DNA of 19,908 bases from Clostridia bacterium (GTDB lineage Bacteria > Bacillota > Clostridia > Oscillospirales > Oscillospiraceae). Below, piece after piece: positions 7,289-14,390 of this stretch. The notes beneath the pieces were generated by a model. It had not been told where the DNA came from. It saw only the letters and a program-made list of their open reading frames with translations, and did not search any database. The position numbers were made by a program, and so were the translations under genes. The stretch is taken from NCBI GenBank assembly GCA_021153265.1, contig JAGKTU010000034.1, positions 1 to 19,908 of the forward strand, read 5' to 3'. Position 1 is the stretch's first letter, and each line of letters begins with the position of its first letter.

Positions 7289-9556
7289 TCACAGCTTATT
7301 GCGCTGAATTTTGCCACTAATGGTCTTGGGGAGTTCATCCCGGAACACCACCACTCTGGGATACTTATACGGTGCGGTGTTCTGCTTGACGTACTTCTGG
7401 ATCTCCTTTTTCAGCTCCTCGGTGCCTTCGGTACCCTTGGTCAGCACGATGCTGGCCTTGACCACCTGTCCGCGGACGGGGTCGGGAACGGCAGATACGC
7501 CGCACTCCACAACATAGGGCAGTTCCATGATGACGCTCTCGATTTCGAAGGGTCCGATGCGGTAGCCGGAGGACTTGATCACATCGTCGATGCGGCTGAC
7601 ATAGTAGAAGTAGCCATCCTCATCCCGCCATGCGGTGTCGCCGGTGTGGTAGAGGCCATCGTACCAGGCATCGCCGGTCTTCTCGGCATCCAGATAGTAT
7701 TCCTTGAACAAGCCGCAGGGGATATTCTTGTCGGTGTGGATGACGATCTCGCCAACCTCGCCGGGAGCCACGCTCTTGCCCTCGGCGTCCACGATGTCCA
7801 GATCGAACTGGGGAGAAGCCTTGCCCATGGAGCCGATCTTGGGAACGGTGCCAACCAGATTGGCGATGGCAAGGGTGGTCTCGGTCTGTCCGAAGCCCTC
7901 CATGATCTCCAGACCCGTAGCCTCCTTGAACTTCTTGAACACTTCGGGGTTCAGAGCCTCGCCGGCGGTGGTCATGTGGTGGATGGAGGACAGATCGTAC
8001 TTGGACAGGTCGCCCCGGATCAGCATACGCAGCATGGTGGGAGGTGCGCAGAAGGTGGTGATGCCGTACTTGGCGAACATAGGCAGGATGTCGTTCTCGT
8101 CAAACTTGTCAAAGTCGTAGACGAACACCGCTCCCTCGCACAGCCACTGGCCGTAGAGCTTACCCCAGAGGGACTTGCCCCAGCCGGTGTCGGAGATGGT
8201 CAGATGCAGACCGTCCCGTTCGCAGCAGTGCCAGTATTTTGCGGTAACAAAGTGGCCCAGCGCATAGGTATGCTTGTGGGCGGCCATCTTGGGATTGCCG
8301 GTGGTGCCGGAGGTGAAGAACATCAGTGCGGTATCGTTGCCGCAGCCGGCATCCTCGGGCCGATCCAGATGGCGGGTGAAGAGCTTGTATTCCACGTCCA
8401 GATTGTGCCAGCCCTCCTTGCTGCCGCCCACCAGAAGCTTGGTGATGGTCTGGGGGCATTCTTTGGCAGCCTGTGCAGCAAGATCCGCGGTATCTCCATC
8501 GGCGGTGCAGAGGATGGCGCTGACACCGGCGGCCTGGAAGCGGTAGACAAAGTCATGGACTTTCAGCTGGTTGGTAGCCGGGATGGCCACAGCGCCCAGC
8601 TTATGCAGTGCCACCATGGCAGGCCAGAACTGGTAGTGCCGTTTCAGCACCAGCATGACCTTATCACCCTTTTTGATACCCAGAGAGGTGAAATAGTTGG
8701 CGTACTGGTTGGACAGATCCTTGATATCTTTAAAGGAGAACCGCCGCTCGGTCTTGTTTCGGTCCAGATGGAGCATGGCGAGTTTTTCCGGCTCCCGCCG
8801 GGCGATCTCGTCCACGATATCGAAGCCGAAGTTGAACACCTCGGTATTCTTAAACTGAATAGACTGCAGCGCGCCGTTTTCGTCCTCCACCGTATCCACA
8901 AATTTCTCACACACCAGCGGTGCGGTGGACTTGGCGGCGACCACGCTCTTGCGGACAGCCTGCTCCACAGTCTTCTCACCGGGCAGAACCACCGCGCAGA
9001 ACACACAGTCCCCGCCGCCCACAGCGATCATGCCATGGGGCGTAGAGCTGTCATAGTAGATGCTGTCGCCCTCATCCAGATATTCCACATGCTTGCCGAT
9101 CTGCACCTTCAGCCGGCCGGAGAGAACCAGGTCAAACTCCTGACCGCTGTGGGTAGCCAGATGGATGGGCTTATTCTCCTGTGCAGGATCATATTCATAG
9201 CGAACCCAGTAGGGCTCAGCGATCTTATTGCGGAATTTCGGTGCCAGATTGGTGATGTCGATGCCATCTTCCTGCGCGGTCTTCTGACCGCCGCCCTTCC
9301 GGGTCACGGTGTAGCTAGTCAGACGGGCAGCCCGGCCTTCCAGCAGTTCGCTCATTTCCACGTCAAAGGCCAGCGCGCACTTGTGGATGAAGGAGAAAGG
9401 AATATCGATCATGCCGCTTTCGTAGGCAGTACAGTTTTCAACAGAAAACTCCACCTGTTCCGCCAGATCAGGTAAGCTCCAGCCCATAATCTCCCGCATT
9501 TCCTTAATACGGGCGGCGATTTCGGAAAGCTGCATCATGGTGTTGTTCGGATTCAT
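7289..9556 (-). CDS. XRE-HTH/cupin/acyl-CoA synthetase fusion (Ile T-box unit)
   Basis: I start the gene at 9556 (MNPNNTMM, 755 residues) because AAAGGAGA lies about 8 nt upstream. The open frame begins nine codons earlier without such a site. The architecture matches the neighbouring synthetase: XRE helix-turn-helix at about 10-74 (ending ELLEG), cupin at about 120-190 (HSGQE at 136-140, EGDSIYYDSSTPHG at 162-175), then an AMP-forming acyl-CoA synthetase. The ANL motifs are FTSGTTGNPK at 414-423, GFGQTETT and the C-terminal PKTISGKIQR. The two proteins are clear paralogs over their full length. It would activate a carboxylic acid to its CoA thioester via an acyl-adenylate. The Ile specifier in its leader points to 2-methylbutyrate, an inference. 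Confidence 0.9.
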   Translation of the reverse strand: MNPNNTMMQLSEIAARIKEMREIMGWSLPDLAEQVEFSVENCTAYESGMIDIPFSFIHKCALAFDVEMSELLEGRAARLTSYTVTRKGGGQKTAQEDGIDITNLAPKFRNKIAEPYWVRYEYDPAQENKPIHLATHSGQEFDLVLSGRLKVQIGKHVEYLDEGDSIYYDSSTPHGMIAVGGGDCVFCAVVLPGEKTVEQAVRKSVVAAKSTAPLVCEKFVDTVEDENGALQSIQFKNTEVFNFGFDIVDEIARREPEKLAMLHLDRNKTERRFSFKDIKDLSNQYANYFTSLGIKKGDKVMLVLKRHYQFWPAMVALHKLGAVAIPATNQLKVHDFVYRFQAAGVSAILCTADGDTADLAAQAAKECPQTITKLLVGGSKEGWHNLDVEYKLFTRHLDRPEDAGCGNDTALMFFTSGTTGNPKMAAHKHTYALGHFVTAKYWHCCERDGLHLTISDTGWGKSLWGKLYGQWLCEGAVFVYDFDKFDENDILPMFAKYGITTFCAPPTMLRMLIRGDLSKYDLSSIHHMTTAGEALNPEVFKKFKEATGLEIMEGFGQTETTLAIANLVGTVPKIGSMGKASPQFDLDIVDAEGKSVAPGEVGEIVIHTDKNIPCGLFKEYYLDAEKTGDAWYDGLYHTGDTAWRDEDGYFYYVSRIDDVIKSSGYRIGPFEIESVIMELPYVVECGVSAVPDPVRGQVVKASIVLTKGTEGTEELKKEIQKYVKQNTAPYKYPRVVVFRDELPKTISGKIQRNKL

Positions 9557-9579
9557 AGAATTTTCTCCTTTCAGTAGAA

Positions 9580-9620
9580 GCAAATAAAAAGACTCGTCTC
9601 AAATTCCTTTGAGACGAGTC
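9580..9620 (-). terminator. Intrinsic terminator of the Ile T-box leader
   Basis: A perfect 13-bp stem (9591-9603 with 9608-9620, loop of four bases) is followed on the minus strand by a TTTTTATTT tract. Its CGTCTCAA/TTGAGACG core is shared with the terminator of the Val leader, while the flanking sequence differs. Confidence 0.9.
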
Positions 9621-9854
9621 TTGAAAACACAATACCCGCGGTACCACTCAAATTACGGCTTATCTGCCGTCCCTTCAGGCTCTAACAAGCCCTATCCCTT
9701 AACGCGGGCATACGGGAGAACCTGATGGGATCCATTCGGCGCTCCGGCTCGGAAGTGATGGGTCTGATGGCTCCGGGTTGTCGTCTCGCACCAACCGACG
9801 ACTCTCTGAAAACTCCAACTGCCGGACCGTCTTCGTCACAGCCTTTTTCCTATT
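9580..9854 (-). promoter_or_regulatory. T-box riboswitch leader, read as isoleucine-specific (AUC specifier)
   Basis: The T-box core at 9635-9654 is identical over 20 nt to that of the Val leader. Stem I has the CAGAGAG bulge and a distal loop GGTTGGTGCGA closed by GTCGTC/GACGAC. The basal stem GAAG/CTTC is directly preceded by CCATCA, placing the specifier AUC at 9757-9759 followed by A. This aligns with the GUC and CUG positions of the other two leaders. The UGGU bulge fits an A discriminator. The specifier is from manual folding. Together with the divergent leader this accounts for most of the 758-bp gap between coding regions at 9557-10314. Confidence 0.92.
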
Positions 9855-9860
9855 GCCGCC

Positions 9861-9889
9861 ACTTTAGCATGTCCCCGCCAAAAAGTCAA
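9861..9889 (-). promoter_or_regulatory. Sigma-A promoter of the Ile T-box unit
   Basis: On the minus strand TTGACT (9884-9889) and TAAAGT (9861-9866) are spaced by 17 bp. It is divergent from the Leu-unit promoter about 85 bp away. Confidence 0.82.
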
Positions 9890-9972
9890 TTGTTTTTCGC
9901 TGAAAGTACGCATTTTTTCACACTTTACAAAAAAATCCCCCCGACCCACCGGAAAAATAGGGAAACTGCCTG

Positions 9973-10001
9973 TTGACAAACCGCCTCGGTTGTGGTTAAA
10001 T
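9973..10001 (+). promoter_or_regulatory. Sigma-A promoter of the Leu T-box unit
   Basis: TTGACA (9973-9978) is followed after 17 bp by TTAAAT (9996-10001), and the T-box leader begins just downstream. No obvious operator palindrome lies between the divergent promoters. Confidence 0.8.
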
Positions 10002-10007
10002 TGCTTC

Positions 10008-10285
10008 TATATAACAGCAAAAGACGATGACGGAAAATTCGCTCCCTTTGGAAGCTCCAGAGAGCCGGCGGTTGGTGTGAGCCGGTGCGGAAAACTCGAG
10101 CGGTCTGATTCCCGAGTCGGTTCTGTAAACGGGCATACGCCTTAGTAATGGAACCCGGGCTCTCCCGTTACAGAGATAGGGCTTATTGGAGCCTGAAGGG
10201 ATTTCCCTTTTGGGGAAATAATCAGGGTGGTACCGCGAATGATTGTAGATTCGTCCCTGAGGCAAATCGCCTCAGGGGCTTTTTT
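10008..10285 (+). promoter_or_regulatory. T-box riboswitch leader, read as leucine-specific (CUG specifier)
   Basis: The canonical core AGGGTGGTACCGCG is at 10224-10237. Stem I shows the CCAGAGAG bulge, distal loop GGTTGGTGTGA closed by CCGGC/GCCGG, a middle stem CGCTC/GAGCG, and a basal stem GGAA/TTCC. The 3' strand of the specifier loop reads GTCTGA, which puts CUG at 10105-10107 followed by A, in register with the other two leaders. A reading one base off (UCU, Ser) is the main alternative, but the leucine-related gene downstream supports CUG. The antiterminator pairs TCAGGG with CCCTGA in the terminator arm. Confidence 0.92.
10255..10285 (+). terminator. Intrinsic terminator of the Leu T-box leader
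   Basis: CCCTGAGGC (10255-10263) pairs with GCCTCAGGG (10269-10277) over a five-base loop, followed by a six-T run at 10280-10285. Confidence 0.92.
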
Positions 10286-10314
10286 ATTCCGTATATGGAA
10301 AAGGAGAAACCATT

Positions 10315-11727
10315 ATGAACCAGATCCGAATCAGCGATGTGACTATGAAGCAGACGGGAGCCGACATCTCCCTGTCTTTTAAGGAAAAGATCGAACTGAG
10401 CAAACTTCTCGATAAACTGGGCGTTTCCGTCATCGAGCTGGAGCCCATCAGCCAGCCGAGAATCGACTCTCTGCGGATCAAATCCGTAGCCGCCGCCGTG
10501 AAGGACAGCATCATCGCAGTCCCCGTGGCGCTGAATGAAGAAAGTGTCCGCACCACTTGGAACGCTTTGAAGGAAGCCAAGAAAGCAAGACTGCAGGTCT
10601 GCGCTCCGGTCAGCCCCGTTCAGATGGAGTATCTGTTCCATAAGAAGCCCGACGCCATGCTCGCTTCCATCCGTAGCACCATCGAAAGCTGCTGCGCACT
10701 CTGCGAGGACGTTGAATTCGTAGCCGATGATGCCACCCGCAGCGATGTTTCCTTCCTTTATGACGCCGTCCGCACCGCCATTTCCGCCGGTGCCACGACC
10801 GTCACCGTCTGCGACACCGCAGGAAGTATGCTCCCCAATGAGTTCACCGCCTTCATCCGGGAGCTGTACGCGGGTGTTCCCGAATTAAAGGAAGTCTGCC
10901 TTGGCGTTTCCTGTTCCGACAACCTGTCCATGGCCGATTCCTGTGCCATCGCCGCCGTCCGCTACGGTGCCGGCGAAATCAAGGCCGCAGCCTACCGGCT
11001 GAACATGGTTTCCCTGCCCAATGTGGCGAAGGTACTCTCCGCCAAGGGCGAATTCTACAATGCCACCTGCTCTGTGCGCACCACCGTCATGAAGCGCATC
11101 ACCGGTCAGATCGCATGGATGTGCCAGACCGGCAGAAGCAAAAATTCCCCCTTTGACAACGGTGTTCAGGAGGATGACGGCGGCATCTATCTGACCAGCC
11201 ACGATGACCTCAGCGCCGTCATGAAGGTGGCCTCCCGTCTTGGCTATGACCTGTCCGAGGAGGACGGCGCCAAGGTCTACGAAGCCTTCCGGGCCATCGC
11301 CGACAAGAAAGAAAAGGTCGGTGCCAAGGAGCTGGATGCCATCGTAGCCGCTGCCGCCATGCAGGTGCCTCCCACTTACGTTTTGGACAGCTATGTGGTC
11401 ACCTCCGGCAACACCATCTCCGCCACCGCCCACCTGAAGCTGCACAAGCTGGACAAGGTGATCGAGGGCGTCAGCATTGGCGATGGTGCCATCGACGCCG
11501 CATTCCTGGCCATCGAGCAGATCACAGGACAGCACTATGAGCTGGATGACTTCCAGATTCAGGCCGTCACCGAGGGCCGTGAGGCCATGGGTCAGACCGT
11601 TGTGAAGCTCCGCTCCGGCGGCAAGGTCTACTCCGGCCGTGGCATCTCCACCGACATCGTGGGTGCAGGCATCCGTGCCTACATCAACGCCCTCAACAAA
11701 ATCGTCTACGAGGAGGACAACGCATGA
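10315..11727 (+). CDS. LeuA-like protein (2-isopropylmalate synthase family) lacking catalytic residues
   Basis: This 470-residue protein aligns along its length with 2-isopropylmalate synthase: a DRE-TIM barrel (about 1-270), a linker region, and a LeuA allosteric dimer domain (about 350-465, with DGAIDAAFLAIEQITG and STDIVGAGIRAYINALN). Clear family segments include EFVADDATRSDVSFL near 134 and an AGATTVTVCDTAG stretch near 158. The active site is changed. The DTTLRDGEQ motif reads DVTMKQTGA (8-16), so the catalytic Arg and metal-binding Asp become K12 and Q13. The metal HxH reads S199-C-S201, and the NGIGERxGN segment is absent. It probably cannot perform the standard aldol-Claisen reaction. 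An AAGGAG precedes the ATG. The Leu T-box and retained regulatory domain suggest a leucine-sensing or scaffold role, which is inference. Confidence 0.85.
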   Translation: MNQIRISDVTMKQTGADISLSFKEKIELSKLLDKLGVSVIELEPISQPRIDSLRIKSVAAAVKDSIIAVPVALNEESVRTTWNALKEAKKARLQVCAPVSPVQMEYLFHKKPDAMLASIRSTIESCCALCEDVEFVADDATRSDVSFLYDAVRTAISAGATTVTVCDTAGSMLPNEFTAFIRELYAGVPELKEVCLGVSCSDNLSMADSCAIAAVRYGAGEIKAAAYRLNMVSLPNVAKVLSAKGEFYNATCSVRTTVMKRITGQIAWMCQTGRSKNSPFDNGVQEDDGGIYLTSHDDLSAVMKVASRLGYDLSEEDGAKVYEAFRAIADKKEKVGAKELDAIVAAAAMQVPPTYVLDSYVVTSGNTISATAHLKLHKLDKVIEGVSIGDGAIDAAFLAIEQITGQHYELDDFQIQAVTEGREAMGQTVVKLRSGGKVYSGRGISTDIVGAGIRAYINALNKIVYEEDNA

Positions 11728-14243
11728 ACCTCTCCTTTTCTACCCGCGGCTGGGGCGACTTAAGCTGGGAAGAAATGCTCTCTGCCGCTCTGGACATGAA
11801 GTTCACCGGCATTGAAGTATACAATTTATATAAGTATCCCCATCTGACCGACCGGGGCGGCCCTTTCCATAAGCATAAGATCGCCGCCACCATCCGCCAG
11901 CTCCGGGATTCCAAACTCACCATCCCCTGCCTGGACACCTCCGTGGATCTGTCCCGGGATGAAAACGCCGCCGAAACCCTCACCGCCATGCTCCATACTG
12001 CCCATGATCTGAAAGTCCCCTATGTTGTCGGCTGGGCATCGAGTGGCGACGAGGAAGGAGAAGCCGCCATCCGCCGGAATTTGGATATGCTCCTGGCCAC
12101 CGCCGAGGAGCTGGGTGTGTGCCTGCTGATCAAGACCAGCGGCATCTATGCCGACACCGCCCGTCTGCGCGCCCTGCTGGAGAGCTACGCCAGCGACTTC
12201 ACCGGCGCTCTGTGGGATATGCACCACCCCTACCGGGACTTCGGCGAAAGCGCCGACACCACTATCAAGAATCTGGGCACCTACGTCAAGCATGTCCACC
12301 TCCGGGACTCCGACGATCAGAACACCTATAACCTCATCGGCGAAGGCAACCTCCCGGTAAGTGACATGATGCGCGCCCTGTCTTCCATCAATTACGACGG
12401 CTTCATCTCTCTGGAGTGGAAGCCGGAGTGGATGGAGGAGCTGCAGGACCGGGAGATCATCTTCCCCCACTTCGTCAACTACATGAGCCGGTTTAATAAC
12501 CCTCGTACCCGGAAAAAGTCCCTGTACTACAACCACGATGGCTCCGGCCAGTACGTCTGGAAGAAGGACGATCTGATCGATCTGACCTTCCCCCAGGTTC
12601 TCGACCGGATGGTGGAGGAATTCCCCGATCAGTACGCCTTCAAGTATACCACTCTGGACTACACCCGCACCTACGAGGAGTTCCGGGAGGATGTGGACAA
12701 TTTCGCCCGGGCTCTGGTGTCCATGGGAGTCCGACCCGGCATGAAGGTCGCCATCTGGGCCACCAATGTGCCTGCCTGGTTCATCACCTTCTGGGCCACC
12801 ACCAAAATCGGCGCTGTCCTCGTTACCGTAAACACCGCCTATAAGATCCACGAGGCAGAATACCTGCTCCGCCAGTCCGATACCCACACCCTCGTGATGA
12901 TCGAATCCGCTCTGGATTCCAATTACCGCAATATCATCAACGAGATCTGCCCCGAAATTGCCAAGGCCAAGGCCGGCACCCCCCTGCACTGCAAGCGCCT
13001 GCCCTTCCTGCGCAACGTCATCACCGTGGACTTCCGCCAGCCCGGCTCCCTCACCTTTGACGAAGCCATGGCCCGATCCAACATGGTCCCCGTGGAAGAG
13101 GTCTACCGCATGGCGGCGAATGTCCAGCCCGACGATGTGTGCAATATGCAGTATACCTCCGGCACCACCGGCTTCCCCAAGGGCGTCATGCTGACCCACT
13201 ACAATGTGGTCAACAACGGCAAGTGTATCGGCGACCGCTTAGGCCTTTCCACCGCCGACCGTTTTCTGGTGCAGGTTCCCATGTTCCACTGCTTCGGCAT
13301 GGTGCTGACCATGACATCTTCCATGACCCACGGCGCAACCCTCTGCCCCCTGCCCTATTTCAGCGCCAAGTCTTCTCTCGCCTGCATCAATCAGGAGCGG
13401 ATCACTGCCATGAACGGTGTTCCCACCATGTTCATCGCCATGTTCAACCATCCGGACTACCGCAAGACCGACTTCTCCCATATGCGTACCGGCATCATGG
13501 CCGGCGCGGGCTGTCCTCCCGAACTGATGCGCCGTGCCGCCCAGCCCGATGAGATGAATATGCGGGGCATCGTCTCCGTCTACGGCCAGACCGAGTCCTC
13601 CCCCGGCAGTACCATGTCCGCATGGACCGATCCTCTGGATCTGCGTACCAATACCGTCGGCTATGACTTCCCCCACGTCGAGTGCAAGATCATCGACCCC
13701 GAAACCGGCGAGGAAGTCCCGGGCGGTGTCAACGGCGAGTTCTGCTCCCGCGGCTACAACACCATGAAGGGCTACTACAAAATGCCCGAAGCCACCCGTT
13801 CCACCGTGGATGCGGAAGGCTGGCTCCACTCCGGCGACCTTGCCTGCCGGGATGCCGACGGTACTTACCGCATCACCGGCCGTCTGAAGGACATGATCAT
13901 CCGAGGCGGCGAGAACATCTACCCCAAGGAAATCGAGGAATTCATCTATACCCATCCCAAGGTTCGGGACGTTCAGGTCATTGGCGTGCCGGATAAGCGC
14001 TATGGCGAGGAGATCATGGCCTGCATCATCCTGAAGGAGAAGGATTCCATGACGGTGGAGGAAATGACCGCCTACATCCGCGCCAGCATGGCCCGTCATA
14101 AAGTCCCCCGTTACATCACCTTCGTGGACAGCTTCCCCATGAACGCCGCCGGCAAGATCCTGAAGTACAAGATGCGTCAGGATGCCGCCCGGGAGCTTGG
14201 TCTCGTGGGCGACGGTGCCGACACCGCCGGCCCCGGCAAATAA
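11724..14243 (+). CDS. Fusion of sugar-phosphate-isomerase-like TIM barrel and acyl-CoA synthetase
   Basis: The ATG overlaps the previous stop (ATGA), so the two genes are translationally coupled. The 839-residue protein has an N-terminal AP-endonuclease-2/IolE-like TIM barrel (about 1-255) and a C-terminal AMP-forming acyl-CoA synthetase (about 280-830). In the barrel, D165 and H168 (WDMHHP), H192 (VHLRD) and E231 (SLEW) sit where metal ligands are expected. The first Glu ligand seems replaced by K137 (LLIKTSG). In the synthetase the P-loop YTSGTTGFPKG is near 475-485, YGQTESS, GRLKDMIIRGGENIYP and the C-terminal NAAGKILKYKM are all intact. It belongs to a different, FadD-like branch from the two XRE-cupin synthetases. 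Given the Leu T-box, isovalerate is the candidate substrate (inference). A terminator follows the stop. Confidence 0.88.
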   Translation: MNLSFSTRGWGDLSWEEMLSAALDMKFTGIEVYNLYKYPHLTDRGGPFHKHKIAATIRQLRDSKLTIPCLDTSVDLSRDENAAETLTAMLHTAHDLKVPYVVGWASSGDEEGEAAIRRNLDMLLATAEELGVCLLIKTSGIYADTARLRALLESYASDFTGALWDMHHPYRDFGESADTTIKNLGTYVKHVHLRDSDDQNTYNLIGEGNLPVSDMMRALSSINYDGFISLEWKPEWMEELQDREIIFPHFVNYMSRFNNPRTRKKSLYYNHDGSGQYVWKKDDLIDLTFPQVLDRMVEEFPDQYAFKYTTLDYTRTYEEFREDVDNFARALVSMGVRPGMKVAIWATNVPAWFITFWATTKIGAVLVTVNTAYKIHEAEYLLRQSDTHTLVMIESALDSNYRNIINEICPEIAKAKAGTPLHCKRLPFLRNVITVDFRQPGSLTFDEAMARSNMVPVEEVYRMAANVQPDDVCNMQYTSGTTGFPKGVMLTHYNVVNNGKCIGDRLGLSTADRFLVQVPMFHCFGMVLTMTSSMTHGATLCPLPYFSAKSSLACINQERITAMNGVPTMFIAMFNHPDYRKTDFSHMRTGIMAGAGCPPELMRRAAQPDEMNMRGIVSVYGQTESSPGSTMSAWTDPLDLRTNTVGYDFPHVECKIIDPETGEEVPGGVNGEFCSRGYNTMKGYYKMPEATRSTVDAEGWLHSGDLACRDADGTYRITGRLKDMIIRGGENIYPKEIEEFIYTHPKVRDVQVIGVPDKRYGEEIMACIILKEKDSMTVEEMTAYIRASMARHKVPRYITFVDSFPMNAAGKILKYKMRQDAARELGLVGDGADTAGPGK

Positions 14244-14252
14244 TCCATACCG

Positions 14253-14288
14253 AAACCGGACTGGAGTCGTTTCCAGTCCGGTTTTTTT
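14253..14288 (+). terminator. Intrinsic terminator ending the Leu T-box operon
   Basis: A 13-bp stem, AAACCGGACTGGA (14253-14265) with its exact complement at 14272-14284, is followed by a run of T residues to 14288. It separates the Leu unit from the lactate operon. Confidence 0.93.
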
Positions 14289-14308
14289 CAATTTATACGG
14301 ATTCGCTC

Positions 14309-14337
14309 TTGCCAAAATGCGCCACCTGTACTAAAAT
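14309..14337 (+). promoter_or_regulatory. Sigma-A promoter of the lactate operon
   Basis: TTGCCA (14309-14314) and TAAAAT (14332-14337) are separated by 17 bp, and the first gene starts about 45 bp after the expected transcription start. No T-box or other leader structure is seen here. I see no clear operator. Confidence 0.72.
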
Positions 14338-14390
14338 ATTTTTGATAAGCCATTTATTTTTATGCAACTTGTCAATTTCGGAGGTGCGTC

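Noticed and set aside
7066..7338. Small minus-strand open frame overlapping the Val T-box leader and its promoter
   Set aside because: Its start lies upstream of the promoter inside the preceding gene and it runs through Stem I of the riboswitch, so the RNA structure explains the sequence better.
9996..10265. Minus-strand open frame across the Leu T-box leader
   Set aside because: It is antisense to a structured leader, lacks a ribosome binding site and has no family resemblance.
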